Positions 1-10,907 of a stretch of 64,000 nucleotides of DNA are shown in pieces (position 1 is the first letter of the stretch; each line of letters begins with the position of its first letter). Origin of the DNA: Dermacentor variabilis (taxonomy: Eukaryota; Arthropoda; Arachnida; Ixodida; Ixodidae); assembly GCF_050947875.1 (NCBI RefSeq), contig NC_134569.1, positions 187,604,067-187,668,066 of the forward strand. The letters run 5' to 3'. Under the pieces are notes generated by a model. The model was not told the DNA's origin and searched no databases. It was given only the letters and a program-made list of their open reading frames with translations. The position numbers and the translations under genes are program-made.

Positions 1-20
1 AAACAGTTCCACCACATGAG

Positions 21-255
21 AAGCAATGGTTTTATTCGGCGGTTTTATTCCAAAAGAAAGAGTCAGTGCGTGCACCTACACTGAAGATGCCCAGCGGTGA
101 TCATGGCTATATAAAGACCACATAGTAAAATCAGCATCACTTGCGCTTTCCCTCCGTGCAGTAGAGCGATCCCTCTCCCGACGCTTATTTCACGGTTGAA
201 CAGTATACGTTGGTCGCCCTAGATGACGCCTTCTAGGTCTAAAGGTGTTAAAACA
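21..255 (-). repeat. LTR-like sequence at window edge
   Basis: Read on the minus strand this stretch begins TGTTTTAACACC, has a TATATAG box, then two AATAAAAC poly(A)-like signals, and ends next to TGGTGGAAC, which looks like the primer-binding start seen just after the 5' LTR at 39.69 kb. It would be the 5' LTR of a minus-strand element whose body lies left of the window. No second LTR is visible to test this, so the boundaries are guesses. Confidence 0.3.
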
Positions 256-360
256 ATGCTGGAGCGAAGAGGGATGCTCACTTGAACTGCCAGCCCACTG
301 AAGGCGCGGCGACTACGAGAGCTTCCCGGGGTAACCCCTTTACCTTCAGACAGCCTTATC

Positions 361-2270
361 GACTTAGACTACAGGTTGATGATTGCGCCGTGTTGGTTCA
401 GGAAGTCCATGCCGAGAATGATGTCTCGTCTTGGATGATAACGAAGGTGGCAGGGTAAGCCCGGTCATGAACGGTAATTCTTGCTGTGCAGATTCTGGTC
501 GGCGCTGTTAGGTGTCCTGCAGCTGTCTGCATATGAGGGCCTTCCCATGCAGTCTTAACTTTCTTCAAGTGGGCGGCAAGAGATCCACTCATCACGGAAT
601 ACTCGGCTCATGTGTCCACTAGCGCGGTGACTGCATGGTCATCGAGAAGCACGCCGAAATCAGTGGTTCTTTGTCGTCCGTTGCAGCTAGGTCTCGGCGT
701 GGGATCACGGCTGCGTATTGTTGACGTATGGCTAGAACGTCGCGTCGTCAAGTCTTTTGTCGGCGTATTCTTTGCTTCTAGGCTTCAGTGGCATGGTGGC
801 GTTTCGTTCATATATAATCGAGATCGGCTTCTCGGCATCTTCCTACGCGGCGGAGGATCTTCGTCAATTCAACGAACACCAACCGCACTTCCATAAGTTG
901 CTGCGTTTATTTTTCCGGATATGGGCTGGCAGACCGGCCACGGACTGGGCCAGTATTGGTCGGCGTTGCAGGGACAGGTAGCGGCCCGGTGACGACGAAC
1001 GGGACGGTCGTCGTGGGCTCCACTGAGTAGCGGCTAGGTAGTCGGAGTTATCATGAGGCTGTTCACATTGTTGCGGGCGCGGCGCGTAGATGGCGAACCC
1101 TCGCACACCCAAGTCCCGGTTTGGGCATCGACGGTAGACGTGGCCCGCTTCTCCACCGTGATCGCACAGCGGGCCGTGGTGGGCGGTGTGCCATACATGT
1201 ATCTTACTTGGGTAGTGGCGTATGGCGGCAGGCGGGAGAGTTGTTGGTGGCGGTGGCGGACGATGGAATTGCGGCTTTACAGGGCCTTGGCGCGGGAGCG
1301 GAGGGGTAACTTGAAGGCGGACGATGGCGGAATAGTTCATGGCTTCTCGCACAGGACGGAGGGATCCGAGTTGCGTTTCCGAAAGGCCTAGTGATCGTCG
1401 AAGTTCGTCCTTGACAATTTCGGTGACCGTGGAGACCTAAGGTGGCGACGAAGAAAACATCCTGTGCAGTTCTTCGCACGCAATGGCCGTTATGGTCTCT
1501 TGGAGATTACCGGAGCCAAGTACCTGGGTTGTGCACTGTGGCATGATAACTTCGCGGTTAACTTGCCTACTGCGCATCTCCAGAGTTTTCTCAATCACTG
1601 TTTCCTCTGTCAAGAACTCAGCTACGGGCTTCAGTGGGTTGCAGATCAGACCGACGAAAAGTTCTTGCTTTGCGCCTAGCATCAAGAACCGGTCTTTTTT
1701 CTCTTCGGACATTTAGGGGTCGGCGTGCCGCAACAGACGAGTCATCTGTTTCGTTAAGATGGCGATAGTCTCACTCGGTAGTTACCCTCGGGTTTTCACC
1801 AGAACTTCGGCCCTGTCTTTTCGGACAACGCTCGTGACGGTCCTTAGGTAGTTAGTGCGGAGTAGGTCCCACGTTGTAAGGGTGGACTCCTGGTTCTCGA
1901 ACAAAGTCCTCGCGGCATCTTCCGAGGAGAAATACACATGGCATAGCTTATCCTCAGAGGTCCAGTTGAACATTGAAATCTTTTCGAAGGTTACAAGTCA
2001 GGTTTCCGGATTCCCCGACGAAGCTCTACTGAAGGTAGGGGGCACTCTGGCTTGTTGAAGTACGATGGCATACGCTGTGGCTGCCATTGTGGTTGCTGAT
2101 CTGGCCACGGTCTTTCTTATTGTATCAGGCAGAAGTCCCTGCTCCGGGGGCAGTTCTTGCAATCTGAAGTTTGCTCGCTGGTTTTCAGCGACGTTGGTGT
2201 CTTCGTCGGGTTTCAGGTTTGGATTGCGGCTTTGCGGGAGTGCTCCGTGCATGAACACACTAGTACCTCC
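361..2270 (-). pseudogene. Gypsy element G1: degenerate gag and protease
   Basis: Minus-strand gag-protease remnant of a Ty3/Gypsy retrotransposon, broken into several frames. Gag pieces lie in order at 2258-1998, 1973-1782 (WTSEDKLCHVYFSSEDAART) and 1712-1437. The segment 1352-864 has a damaged CCHC knuckle (LCDHGGEAGHVYRRC) followed by a basic, arginine- and serine-rich tail. The aspartic protease end is at 595-361, closing with the family motif ILGMDFLNQHGAIINL just before a stop. The catalytic D-S/T-G is not readable. No reverse transcriptase (RT), RNase H or integrase follows: the sequence runs into an unrelated LTR-like block and the window edge. Non-functional. Confidence 0.75.
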
Positions 2271-2282
2271 ACCAGATGTCAG

Positions 2283-2642
2283 GTAGTAGTGACGGCGAAG
2301 AGAGCAGCAAAACTGGAAATGGAACTAGCGCTTTATTGGACGAACTTGGACCCTCAAAAACAGGCTAAACTGAAGAAACGGTCACGGAGGCGAACACATT
2401 CGACGATGGTCAAAAATCCGATCAGTGTTTCAAACGCGTCGGCTTCTATACAATAGTCATCGAAGGTTCCAGAACAATCGTTGGTTCCCGCGTGTCTTCC
2501 AGAAAGTTCTACACCATTCCCGTCGCGAATATATGAAATCAGATTATACAAGGTTCGCTGACAACAGACAGTGGATAGAACCTTCGATAACTTTTGATAA
2601 ACATCCGATACATGCAGGCGCGGCATGCGCTGTGCGCTTACA
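2283..2642 (-). repeat. LTR of family C (5' LTR of G1)
   Basis: About 360 bp aligned end to end, with scattered differences, to 15068-15424. Shared blocks include GCGGCGAACACA, ATCTGATCAGTG and CCCGCGTGTCTTCCAGAA. It lies directly upstream of G1 gag on the minus strand, where a 5' LTR belongs, and in that orientation begins TGTAAGCGCAC. The left edge is set by where similarity to the second copy ends. Confidence 0.65.
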
Positions 2643-2689
2643 TTTGTTACGCACGGAAACGTGGCCACTTGATGCGGTCAATTTATGCT

Positions 2690-3060
2690 AGAATTGAGCA
2701 TGAGAAGTGGGATTCCAGACAGAGAGACAAACAGACAGCCAGATCAAAAACATTTTGAGGTCCTGAGGGCCTACCCGCCACAGCCCCGTTGGAGTCCCCG
2801 GCTCGCCTCTGGCTGCACCGATGTCGGATTTAGGAGGCCAAGCCTCTCCGCTCTTTCAGAGACCCTCTGGACGGCCGTGGACCGGATGTTGAGTTCGGTT
2901 TATGAGATGTCCTGGTACAAGCCCTGTCGGCTAGTGAATGTCGTTTCCCGTACTGCAGGACACTTCCAGAACATATGAGCCAGAGTGCTAAACTCATCCA
3001 TACAATCCGATCACTGTGTATTAGTTCACTGTTAATCTTGCTTAGGAGACCTTGCGACGG
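2690..3060 (-). pseudogene. Decayed LINE ORF2 C-terminus and 3' tail
   Basis: Minus-strand translation gives a C-terminal zinc-type signature (HMFWKCPAVRET) and then a helix-like tail (AVQRVSERAERLGLL). The arrangement is like the C-termini of the two I-group LINEs further right in this window (HLLCTCPRYDVQR at 50.65 kb; HHLLWPC then QLWAVKRAHDAA at 59.2 kb). Frame breaks occur throughout. I infer a 5'-truncated relic of a related LINE; the exact clade is not certain. Confidence 0.45.
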
Positions 3061-3308
3061 GTATGATCTCGTCTAAAGCGTCCTAAATGTGATTGCTTGA
3101 AATCTACATGGTTGTGAGCGTGGAGGCCTTCTATTTTCAAGTGTAAAACATTTACCTAGAACACGGCAGTAAAGGAAGCAACACAGATGATGCCATTCAA
3201 GCTGGTTTACGTGTATTACCCCACGGCCACCCATGCTGCCGAGCTTCAGCGGCGAAGACAACGTTGACGTTGCAGCGCCCACCAACGCCGCTACGCGCGG
3301 ACGCTCAA

Positions 3309-3462
3309 TGTCGGCGCTTTCGGTCAGCACAGCAAAAAATTAAAAAAATAAAGTTGGGCTGCACTTGCGCGGCGGAAGCACCATTCGTTTTAGGCCGTTC
3401 TAAGAGCATGCTACACTGGGCCTCTGGTTCTGGCACTCCGCTGCAACACTCGGTTGGCTACA
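3309..3462 (+). repeat. G2 5' LTR
   Basis: Starts TGTCGGC and ends GGCTACA. It pairs with 8890-9046, which starts TGTCGGC and ends GCGACA. The shared core includes GAGC.TGCTAC.CTGG, CCTCTGGTTCT and an A-rich AAAAATAAA stretch. Length is 154 bp. The two LTRs have diverged a lot, so the insertion is old. Confidence 0.7.
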
Positions 3463-3463
3463 T

Positions 3464-3481
3464 TGGTGACGACGAATTACG
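3464..3481 (+). promoter_or_regulatory. G2 primer-binding site (tRNA-Trp-like)
   Basis: TTGGTGACGACG begins one base after the 5' LTR. The expected complement of a tRNA-Trp 3' end is TGGTGACCCCGACGTG, so this is a mutated match. G3 shows a better version at 14748-14767. Confidence 0.5.
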
Positions 3482-4345
3482 AGATGACCGACTGCAGCAA
3501 ACTACCACGCTCAGGCAACCTTCCGCCTGATCCTTCCTCGCGCCCACAGGACATCGCTGCTGCGTAGCTTCGTCTTCTCGCGTTCAAGCGCAAGACCACA
3601 CAGCTTTGTTTCACCCAAGTCGAAGCCTCTTTCGATCTAAACCACTTCACTTCGGAACTCACCAGGCGGCTCGGTTGCTCAACAGGGGCGGACGTCATCG
3701 CTGCCCCTTTGTGGGATGTCCCGTACCAGCAACTGAAGCAGAGAATTTTGGACCGCACCACGGTGTCTGAGAGCACGCCTCTCCAGCACCCGCTTACCTC
3801 CAAGGAGCTTGGAGATGGCCGCCCTTCCCCGTTGCTCCACAGCATGCAACGGCTCCTGGGCTGAAGCAATGTCGATGCGAACGGTGCGCGGCAGAAGGAG
3901 CTTTTCCTACACTGTTTGCCGTAGCTGACCCGCCTTGTCTCGGCCGTCACAAGAGACTTGTCCCTCGACCCCCTCGCCCAGCTCGTTGATCGAGTCTCCG
4001 ATCATGACGCGAGTTCTCCTTCTGTCGCCGTTTTCTCTTCAGCACTACAGTCTTCTGTCTTGCCCCACTTAGACTCCGGGATCGGCCAGCTCGTCTTCAT
4101 CGACGTCTATCGGACGTCCTATCATGACAAGCACGGTTTCTCTTCCAGCTTCAGCCACCGTTCCTCTTAGCCGCGCAGGCCATGCTCGGACATTCCTCGA
4201 AACTCGCCTATGTTCAAGTACCATTATACTTTTCTGCACCGCGCCCGCCAGTTCACATACCAGTGGTCGGGAAATACAATGCGAGATCACTGTCGGCAGC
4301 ATGGGACCTCTCCTTACAACCCGGCTGCCATTTCATCGTCATAGA
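3480..4345 (+). pseudogene. G2 gag (degenerate)
   Basis: Gag of a Gypsy element, broken by stops. Recognisable segments are LCFTQVEASFDLNHF near 3600 (the usual gag phrase W-F-x-Q-V-E-x-Q-F), then a stretch ending LKQRILDRTTVSESTPLQHP near 3730-3790, followed by ELGDGRPSPLLHSMQRLLG to about 3860. This matches the conserved core that multimerises Gag in these elements. The zinc-knuckle part is not cleanly readable. Non-functional. Confidence 0.7.
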
Positions 4346-4349
4346 TTGC

Positions 4350-4740
4350 ATTTGCGGCCTAGGCTTCTTTGTAAAGACTAGTGCCGAGGTAATCGTACTG
4401 CCGTCTTCCAAGGGTAACTGCACTAAGTGTCACTTGGCCCTACACTGTGCACGGCGAGCTCTACCTCTATCACCAAGTATGTTCTACCGTCCATCACTCT
4501 CGATTTTGGCCGGCGGCACACGTTCCGGTGGATATTCACAGTTTCCGACGTCAATAAGGCTATCCTCGGCTCTGACTTCCGAACGCATTTAGACTTCGAC
4601 GTAAGCAATCGCCGCTGTCGCCAGACTAACACCAAGACACGACTCTCCATCCCAAGAGTTCTGATGTCTATCACTCCCACCAGCACCTGCACACTGATCC
4701 CACTCTGCCCGTGCACTAGCATGCTCGAAGACTTTCGTGA
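4350..4740 (+). pseudogene. G2 aspartic protease
   Basis: Pepsin-type retroviral protease remnant. The active-site loop reads FFVKTSAEVIVLPSS at about 4365-4410, where an intact enzyme has (V)DTGAEVSVLP: the catalytic Asp is now Lys and the Gly is Ala. The second flap region is in a different frame (RRHTFRWIFTVSDV, then AILGSDFRTHLDF near 4540-4600). Both the active-site substitution and the frame change rule out activity. Confidence 0.75.
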
Positions 4741-5390
4741 AGTGACGACGCCTTGCAATTTAAATCAGCCGCGCAAATACAGCTTAATCCATCACATTGT
4801 CACGCGTGGTCCACACGTCACAGGTCTTCCGGGCCTCCTCTTCGGTGAGTGTGTGGCCATTGCTAAATAGACATTCACGCACATGTTCTGGTTGGGTCTT
4901 ATTCACCCTTCTTCCAGCAGTTCGGCCTCCGTACTTCATCGCGTTCCCAAGAAAGAACCAGGTGACCGGCCTCTGTACAGCGACTACCTGACGCTCAACG
5001 CTCACAGGATCCACAAGAGCTATCCCCTTTCACATATTAGATATTTCACAGGCACCCCGGAAGGCTGCAAAATCTTTAGTAAGGTGGACTTTGTCAAGGC
5101 CCATCATTGGTGAGAATATGCATATCCCGAAGACGGTCATTACTACACCCTTCGGCCTGTTTGATTTAGTGCACATGCTCTGTGGGCTACGTGACGCAGC
5201 TGACATATTCCAAAGATTTATTGCCGAGGTAACGCACGAGCTTCCGGCTGTATTTGCCTACATCGATGACATCCTCATTGGGAATCCCAATCCACATTTT
5301 CATGAGCGTCTCCTCGAGGAACTCTTTCAACATCTTCCGCAATTTGGCCTGCTGTTGACCCCTAGAAACGCGTCTAAGGTCTTTTGAGCT
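4730..5390 (+). pseudogene. G2 reverse transcriptase
   Basis: RT domain in two overlapping frames. The first (to about 5110) carries HRVPKKEPGD, the Y-P-L-S-H-I segment and IFSKVDFVKA, the block holding the first catalytic Asp. The second (5091-5387) carries ITTPFGLFDLVHM and the catalytic box FAYIDDIL, a legitimate Y-x-D-D. The shift falls within AYHQ-type wording near 5100. A stop at 5387 precedes the connection domain. Broken. Confidence 0.85.
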
Positions 5391-5893
5391 CGATTTCGCT
5401 GGTCACCACATCTCGGCATTGGGAATTCGTCCATTGCACTTCCACATCCAGGCCGCAAGACTTTCCCACGTCCACTGTTTTACGTCAGCAGCGTGAGTTC
5501 CTGGGCCTAGTGAATTTCTAGCGACTCTTTATTCCGCATCAAGTCGAGCTTCTGCACCCATTTCCTGACCTTCTTCGCACAACTAACAGTTCCTTATCCG
5601 CAATTTCCTTGTCTCCCGAAGACCAAGCTGCTTTCAGGGCTGCTAAAGAAGCGTAGCGGATTCTGTGCTTATTATCTAGCCCAGAACTATCGTACCTGCT
5701 GGCATACTAGTGGATGCTTCCATTGAGGCCATCGGGCTGTTCTGCAGCCGCAAAATGACTTCCAGTGGTGCCACTGCGCTTCTTTCGGAAGCTACAGCCT
5801 TTGAGACTCGCCACAGCCTTTGTGGCCAAGAGCTGCTCGCTATCTATTCTACCATCCAACAGTCCCAGTACTTCTTGGAGGGCCGGCCATTTT
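5390..5893 (+). pseudogene. G2 RNase H, first part
   Basis: After a stop-rich tether, the frame at 5710-5890 reads as RNase H: a DAS start (VDASIEAIGLFCSRK), the conserved ELLAIYSTIQQSQYFLEGRPF helix, and then an abrupt change into RTE sequence. The domain resumes at about 7495 with GRPSYVLTHRKPM, so the RTE landed within the codons for the conserved F-L-E-G-R-P-F motif. Confidence 0.75.
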
Positions 5894-5898
5894 CGTTC
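5883..5898. repeat. Target-site duplication of RTE copy 1, left
   Basis: CCGGCCATTTTCGTTC, repeated with small changes at 7495-7511 (CCGGCCATCTTATGTTC). Both copies read in frame as Gypsy RNase H (GRP...), as a duplication of target sequence should. Confidence 0.7.
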
Positions 5899-7494
5899 AT
5901 TCATTCATCATCAGCCTGGTTACGCCCACTGCAGGACAAAGGCATCGCCTATACTTCTCCAACTGCCCCGGTCATGTACAAATTGCGGCCATGTTGTCCC
6001 TGCAAACTTCTTAAGCTCATCCGCCCACCTAACTTTCTGCCGCCCCCTGCTACGCTTCCCTTTCCTTGGAATCCAGTCCGTAACCCTTAATGACCGTCGG
6101 TTATCTTCCCTCCTCATCATATGTCCTGCCCATGCCCATTTCTTTTTTTTTATTTCAACTAAGATGTCATTTATTCGCGTCTGTTCCCTCACCCAATCTA
6201 CTCTTTTCTTGTCCCTTAACGTTATACCCATCATTCTTCTTTGCTTAGCTCGTTGCGTCGTCTTCAAGTTAAGTAGAACCCTGTTCGTAAGGCTCCAGGT
6301 TTCTGCCCCGTAGGTGAGTACTGGTAAGACACAGGTGTTATACACTTTTCTTTTGAGGGATAATGGCAACCTGCTATTCATGATCTGAGAATGCCTGCCA
6401 AATGCACTCCAACCCATTCTTATTCTTCTGGTTAATTCAGTCTCATAATCCGGATCCGTGGTCATTACCTGCCCTAAGTTGATGTATTCCCTTACCACTT
6501 CCAGTACCTCGCTACCTATCGTAAACTGTTGTTCTCTTCCGAGACTGTTAAACATCACTTTGGTTTTCTGCAGATTAATTTTTAGACCCACCTTTCTGCT
6601 TTCCCTCTCCAGGTCAGTGAGCATTCATTGCAATTGGTCCCCTGAGTTGCTAAGCAAGGCATTACCATCAGCGAATCGCAAGTTGCTAAGGTATTCTCCA
6701 TTAACTCCTATCCCCAATTCTTCCCCATCCACGTCTCTGAAGATTTACTGTAAACACGCTGTGTATAGCGTTGGAGAGATTGTTTTTCCCACCTGACGCC
6801 CTTCTTTATTGGGATTTCTTGCTTTTTTAATGGAGGACTACGGTGGCTGTTGAGCCACTGTAAATATATTTCAGTATTTTTACATACGGCTCGTCTGCAC
6901 CCTGATTCCGTAATGCCTCCATGACTGCTGACGTTTCGACTAAATCAAAACACTTCCTCCTAATCAATTAAAGCTATATATAAGGGTTGATTATATTCCG
7001 CACATTTCTCTTCACTATCCCCTGATTGATAGTGTGAATATGGTCTATTGTTGAGTAGCCTTTACGGAATCTGGCATGGCCCTTCCATTGACAGAAGTCT
7101 AACGTGTTCCTCATTCTATTTGCGATTACCTTAGTAAATAATTTGTAGGAAACGGACAGTAAGCTGATCATTCTATAATTTTTCAAGTCTTTGGCGTCCC
7201 CTTTCTTATGGATTAGGATTATGTTAGCGTTCTTCCAAGATTCCCGTACGCTCGAGGTCATGAGGCATTGCATATACAGGGTGGCTAGTTTTTCAAGAGC
7301 AATCTGCCCACCATCCTTCAACAAATCTGCAGTGACCTGATCCTCCCCAGCTGCTTTACCCCTTTGCATAGCTTCCAACGCTTTCTTTACTTCTTCCGGC
7401 GTTACTTGTGTGATTTCAAATTCCTCTAGACTATTCTCTCTTCCATTATCGTCGTGGGCGCCACTGGTACTGTATAAATATCTACAGAACTCTT
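5899..7494 (-). mobile_element. RTE-type LINE copy 1, 5'-truncated
   Basis: Minus-strand non-LTR element whose 3' end, at the left, carries short ATTC/ATC repeats, a hallmark of RTE LINEs. The RT start is at 7490-6974 (PEEFCRYLY, EAMQRGKAAGEDQVTADLL, NYRMISLLSVSYKLF, FRKGYSTIDHI). The C-terminal part is at 6624-5920. The central RT (6974-6624) is stop-rich and its catalytic box reads FADG instead of FADD. The endonuclease is missing, so the copy is truncated and dead. It sits in RNase H of G2. Confidence 0.9.
5920..6624 (-). pseudogene. RTE ORF C-terminal domain, 234-codon open stretch
   Basis: Longest open segment of RTE copy 1. It holds the post-thumb region typical of RTE-type proteins: LTYGAETWSLTNR, LKTTQRAKQRRMMGI, WVREQTRINDI, KKKWAWAGHMMRREDNR, then GRQKVRWADELKKFAGTTW to the stop. 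The Met at its start lies inside the domain and is not the real initiator. The upstream catalytic box is mutated, so although this part is open it is not a working gene. Confidence 0.85.
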
Positions 7495-7660
7495 CCGGCC
7501 ATCTTATGTTCTAACACATCGTAAGCCTATGTTGTAGGTGTTCAGTACGGTCTTCCTAGTACGTCGAACGTGAACTTCGTCAGCTGCCCTACATATCGGA
7601 GTTCACTACGGATATGTTAGGCACCGAAAACGAGGCAGCTGACGCATCCTCCCGCATCAC
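7495..7660 (+). pseudogene. G2 RNase H, second part
   Basis: Gypsy coding sequence resumes immediately after the RTE: GRPSYVLTHRKPM, then YISEFTTDM and GTENEAADASSRI, the closing motif of the RNase H/tether region (usually GxxNxxADALSR). Small indels remain. Confidence 0.75.
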
Positions 7661-8854
7661 TTCCCTCTGGACTTCTACATTAACTGTGGACTAGGTAGGC
7701 CTAAATCGGGAGTGCATGTCATCGTTCCCTCCGTCACAACTATTTCCTCACCCATTTGTGCTTGGCTCTCTGAGGTGTGACATGTCAGCGGCTGCACCTC
7801 GTCCCCTTCATTCCCGTTGCCTTTCGTCGTGTAGCGTTCTAATCCCTTCACAACATCTACCATCCCAACATCCGAACCAAGCAGCACCTCGTTAAACAGC
7901 GCTACGTCCGCCAAAACATCAACACATGTTCGCCAGGAGGCAGGTTCGTGCCTCGCGTTCCCAACCGCCAAAGTTACCCGCTACACAAAGACTTTCACTG
8001 AGTATTTCTTGCCACCTGGCCGTCGCTTTGACCACGTCCGCCTTAATTTGGTTGGGCCACTTCCTCCTTCTCATAACTGATGGTACATTATAAGATTGAT
8101 TGACCACTTCACTCGTTGTCCCGACGCTGTGCCCATTCCTGACATCACTGCTGAAACGGTCGCCAAAGCCCTCGCTTCAACACGCACTTTCCGCTTCAGC
8201 TGCTCCCACATCGTGGCCACCGATCGTGGCCGGCAATTTGGTGGGGCCCTCCTCACTTCCCCCAACCGCCTGCTTGGCGCTAAACACTGCCGTACAACTT
8301 ATTATCATTCTTGTGCCAACATAAAGCGCGCCTGGATCGGGAGCAATGTGTCCACCACCTTCCTATTGTGCTTTCGGTCTATTCACTGTCCTTCGTGGCG
8401 AGGCTGGATATTTTATGAGCAAACTCGTCTGTGGTGCAGCTCTGCGGCTTCCTGGAGACTTGCTCCTTCCTTCAGACCCCTCGCCCCAGCCAATGCGGTA
8501 CCTTCAATGCCTAGAGGACTGCATGCAGCAACTGCGCTACATCTTGACTCTGCCTCAATCTGCGCACTAAACATCTTTGCGCATCTTCTCCTTGCGCCTT
8601 TGAGCCACGTTGTTCTCAGAGGAGGCGCCGTAAAGGCATCTGTCACACCCTCCTACGATGGGCCGTACCGTGTCCTCCGTAAGACGAGGAAGATTGCCAC
8701 CATCCTATTGAACGGCCGCGAGTGGTTAGTCTCATTAGACCGCATCGAACTGGCCTACCTCGAGACACCTCCCACGAAGCTCTGCGCGGATATCACTGGC
8801 GTATCCGTGCATCTGCGCCTAACCAAGACAGCACCTACTCCACTTGGTCCATGA
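7660..8854 (+). pseudogene. G2 integrase
   Basis: Integrase remnant with a 252-codon open stretch at 8096-8854. Upstream, interrupted by stops, are the zinc-binding region and a V-G-P-L-P-P block near 8050. The core gives IDHFTRCPDAVPIPDITAET and ATDRGRQFGG (the second catalytic Asp), but the third acidic residue region after RTTYYHSC is scrambled. The C-terminal domain is well kept: YDGPYRVLRKTRK then NGREWLVSLDRIELAYL, the chromatin/DNA-binding GPY/F-type module. Internal stops and core damage rule out activity. Confidence 0.85.
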
Positions 8855-8889
8855 GTACATTTCGCCACTCCGTCTGGGCGGTCATGAAA

Positions 8890-9046
8890 TGTCGGCATCC
8901 TTGGTGGGCCCTGCAAAAGAGGAGAAAAATAAAATCTAGCAGCACGCGCTCACTGCGCAAGTACGGCACGCGATAGTCCATTATAAGAGCCTGCTACGCT
9001 GGCCCTCTGGTTCTCGCGCTCCTCTGCATTCCCTCGCTTCGCGACA
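8890..9046 (+). repeat. G2 3' LTR
   Basis: 157 bp partner of the 5' LTR at 3309-3462, starting TGTCGGC and ending GCGACA. The purine-rich tract expected just upstream is eroded (GGGCGGTCATGAAA). Confidence 0.7.
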
Positions 9047-10039
9047 TATTCGCGTCTGTGTATCATTGGGTATGGGCCACTCTTTCATGAAATTCTTTCA
9101 CGGTAAATTCTGTTACTAGGTATGTAACACTGGGTGTGTGCCGTTCATCAAAGAGCCTGCTTCGCATCAAGTTGGGTGACTATGCGCTACGAGGTATATG
9201 TCACTCTTCAATGAGAAAAATATATCAAAATTTTCGTAGAATGCATCTCACGATAAATGTCCACTTTAATGCGATTAGTATTGGAACGATCACCCATTAA
9301 GTCACGAGTTATGACCGACTGTCAATGTAGGCGTGAAAAGTAGATAATTTTATGCCACGGTGCTATGCGCCACTGAAAGCATATCAACGTTTTAGAACGA
9401 CTATTTGTGAATTTTATCATGAGTCATCTGTATTACGAAGTAACTATATATTTGAATATTGCTAAGTCAGTCACGCTACGCTTCTTCGCAATGAAGGATT
9501 GGCTAACCAGCTCGAATGAAATGCGCAAGTTACTTATATTTCGAGCTTGCTACCCACATGGCCCACATCAAACGTCTCGTATAACACGGTAGTGCCTTCA
9601 CCAAAACAGTACTCTGTAACGATAGCTATGTCTCAAAAGTAAAGAAGTGCTTTTAAGAAGTAATTTGAGTTAGCAGAATGTTCAGTTTACCCTAAGCTTA
9701 ATGTTTCTGCTCTGTTCATCGCTACCACTGGACAGAATTGTCAAAAATAGGTCACGTCCATAGATGCGGACGCCGTGACTGCAGGGGTTATAGGCGACAC
9801 ATCATAGTACTACTGCCGGAACGCACCATGCAGGGCACCATGCTTGGAGCCCTGCTGCTCTCTCCGACTTCTTTTCCAGAAACGCGGTGCCACCTGGCAG
9901 CCCCGCCACAACATAACAAAAGGCACGAAAACCAGGTGAATCTGTCATATGCAGCTAATTGCAATATTAGATGCATTTGGACGATAGGATGGCAAAGAAT
10001 TTGTTCTGTGGGTGAGCAGTGAAGATGCGAAGACAATGG
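9047..10039. other. Intergenic, no gene recognised
   Basis: AT-rich sequence without a recognisable coding region. At 9066-9210 a phrase like TGGGTATG-GCCACTC-TTCA-GAAA recurs in worn form two or three times (9067, 9129, 9172), suggesting an old short tandem repeat. Confidence 0.4.
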
Positions 10040-10145
10040 CGTGAAATGGGGTGGTGAAGGCAGGGAGGTAAACCGGAAGAGATTCTGGTCTGTTACACTG
10101 CACTGGGGGAAGGGTCAGAGGAAATGAAATAAGGGAAAAAAATGA
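10040..10145 (-). repeat. 3' UTR fragment of the I1-type LINE
   Basis: The phrase AAGGCAGGGAGGT-AACC-GAAGAG, then TACACTGCACTGGGGG and an A/G-rich run, is shared with 48518-48600, the 3' UTR of LINE I1. It lies in the same orientation, so it is a short 3'-end relic of that family. Confidence 0.6.
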
Positions 10146-10545
10146 ATACCTTAGCAGATCCTGGTTTGCTGATGACGATATCCCACTCAGCAGCACGAGA
10201 AATTCATTTCAGCTAACGTTTGAGGACTCGCAGGGAACTCTAAATTTGAATTAACAAATAGAGATGAATAAAATTGGACTAGAGCGCAAACGGCAGGCTT
10301 TACAATATCACGGCGGGTATATTACCACCATCATTGGAAATAATATTACAATTATTACATTCAACTGCTCTCATTGGGGAGAAACTTGGTGGGTAACCAA
10401 AACGCTTAAGAAGTTAATGACTGCATAACAAGCGATGAAAGAAAAATGTGAAGCGTAACACTAAACCACAAGATTACAGTGGTGTAGATCAGTGAGAAAA
10501 CATTGGTAGCCAAAGTCTAGGTGATGTTAACAGGTATAAATGGTG
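10146..10545. other. Intergenic, nothing recognised
   Basis: About 400 bp of A-rich sequence up to the left LTR of G3. No coding potential or repeat recognised. Confidence 0.4.
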
Positions 10546-10747
10546 TGGTGACGGGTGACCACGTAGACAGGTAAAGCCTCCGGCTCTCACGGGAGAGGAA
10601 AAACCGACACTCGATCTCTTAGCGTAGCATGTTTTTATATCCCTTTCGGAACATTAGTCTATGCCACTGCGTACCAGCCGCTTGTGTCTCGTGTAGACGC
10701 AAGCGTCTGCGTAATTCTCATGCGAGGCCGGCGCTGCTGCCGCTACA
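10546..10747 (-). repeat. G3 3' LTR
   Basis: In element orientation it starts TGTAGCGGCAGCAGCGCC (plus-strand end 10747) and aligns along its length to 14767-14965. It contains a TATA box (GATATAAAAAC, around 10632) and GTTTTTCCTCTCCCG. Just inside the element (10748-10770, complement) lies a purine-rich tract, AGGAGGGGAACCC, that would prime plus-strand synthesis. Confidence 0.8.
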
Positions 10748-10907
10748 GAGGGTTCCCCTCCTAGAGAGGAGGAAAATTCTATGAACGATGGGAAGTCCAC
10801 GTGATGCGGCCTGTCCTGGCGTTGGGCTTGGGTGTCACGTACGGAGGCGGCATCGAATGACGCAGCATGGTTGCGTCGCACATTGGTGGGGCCGATGGCT
10901 CGGGTGC

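Larger units (their letters stand above)
3309..9046 (+). mobile_element. Ty3/Gypsy retrotransposon G2, complete but decayed
   Basis: Plus-strand element with two LTRs, a tRNA-Trp-like primer-binding site, gag, protease, RT, RNase H and integrase in canonical Gypsy order. It spans 5.7 kb including a 1.6 kb RTE LINE inserted at 5899-7494. Many stops and frameshifts make every domain a pseudogene. Short LTRs, the Trp-type primer site and the gag and integrase wording suggest a CsRn1-like lineage, an inference from remembered families. No target-site duplication is visible (CTCAA left, TATTC right). Confidence 0.85.

Noticed and set aside
7675..7971. 98-codon minus frame in the G2 integrase region
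   Set aside because: Shadow of the plus-strand integrase, whose motifs continue on both sides.
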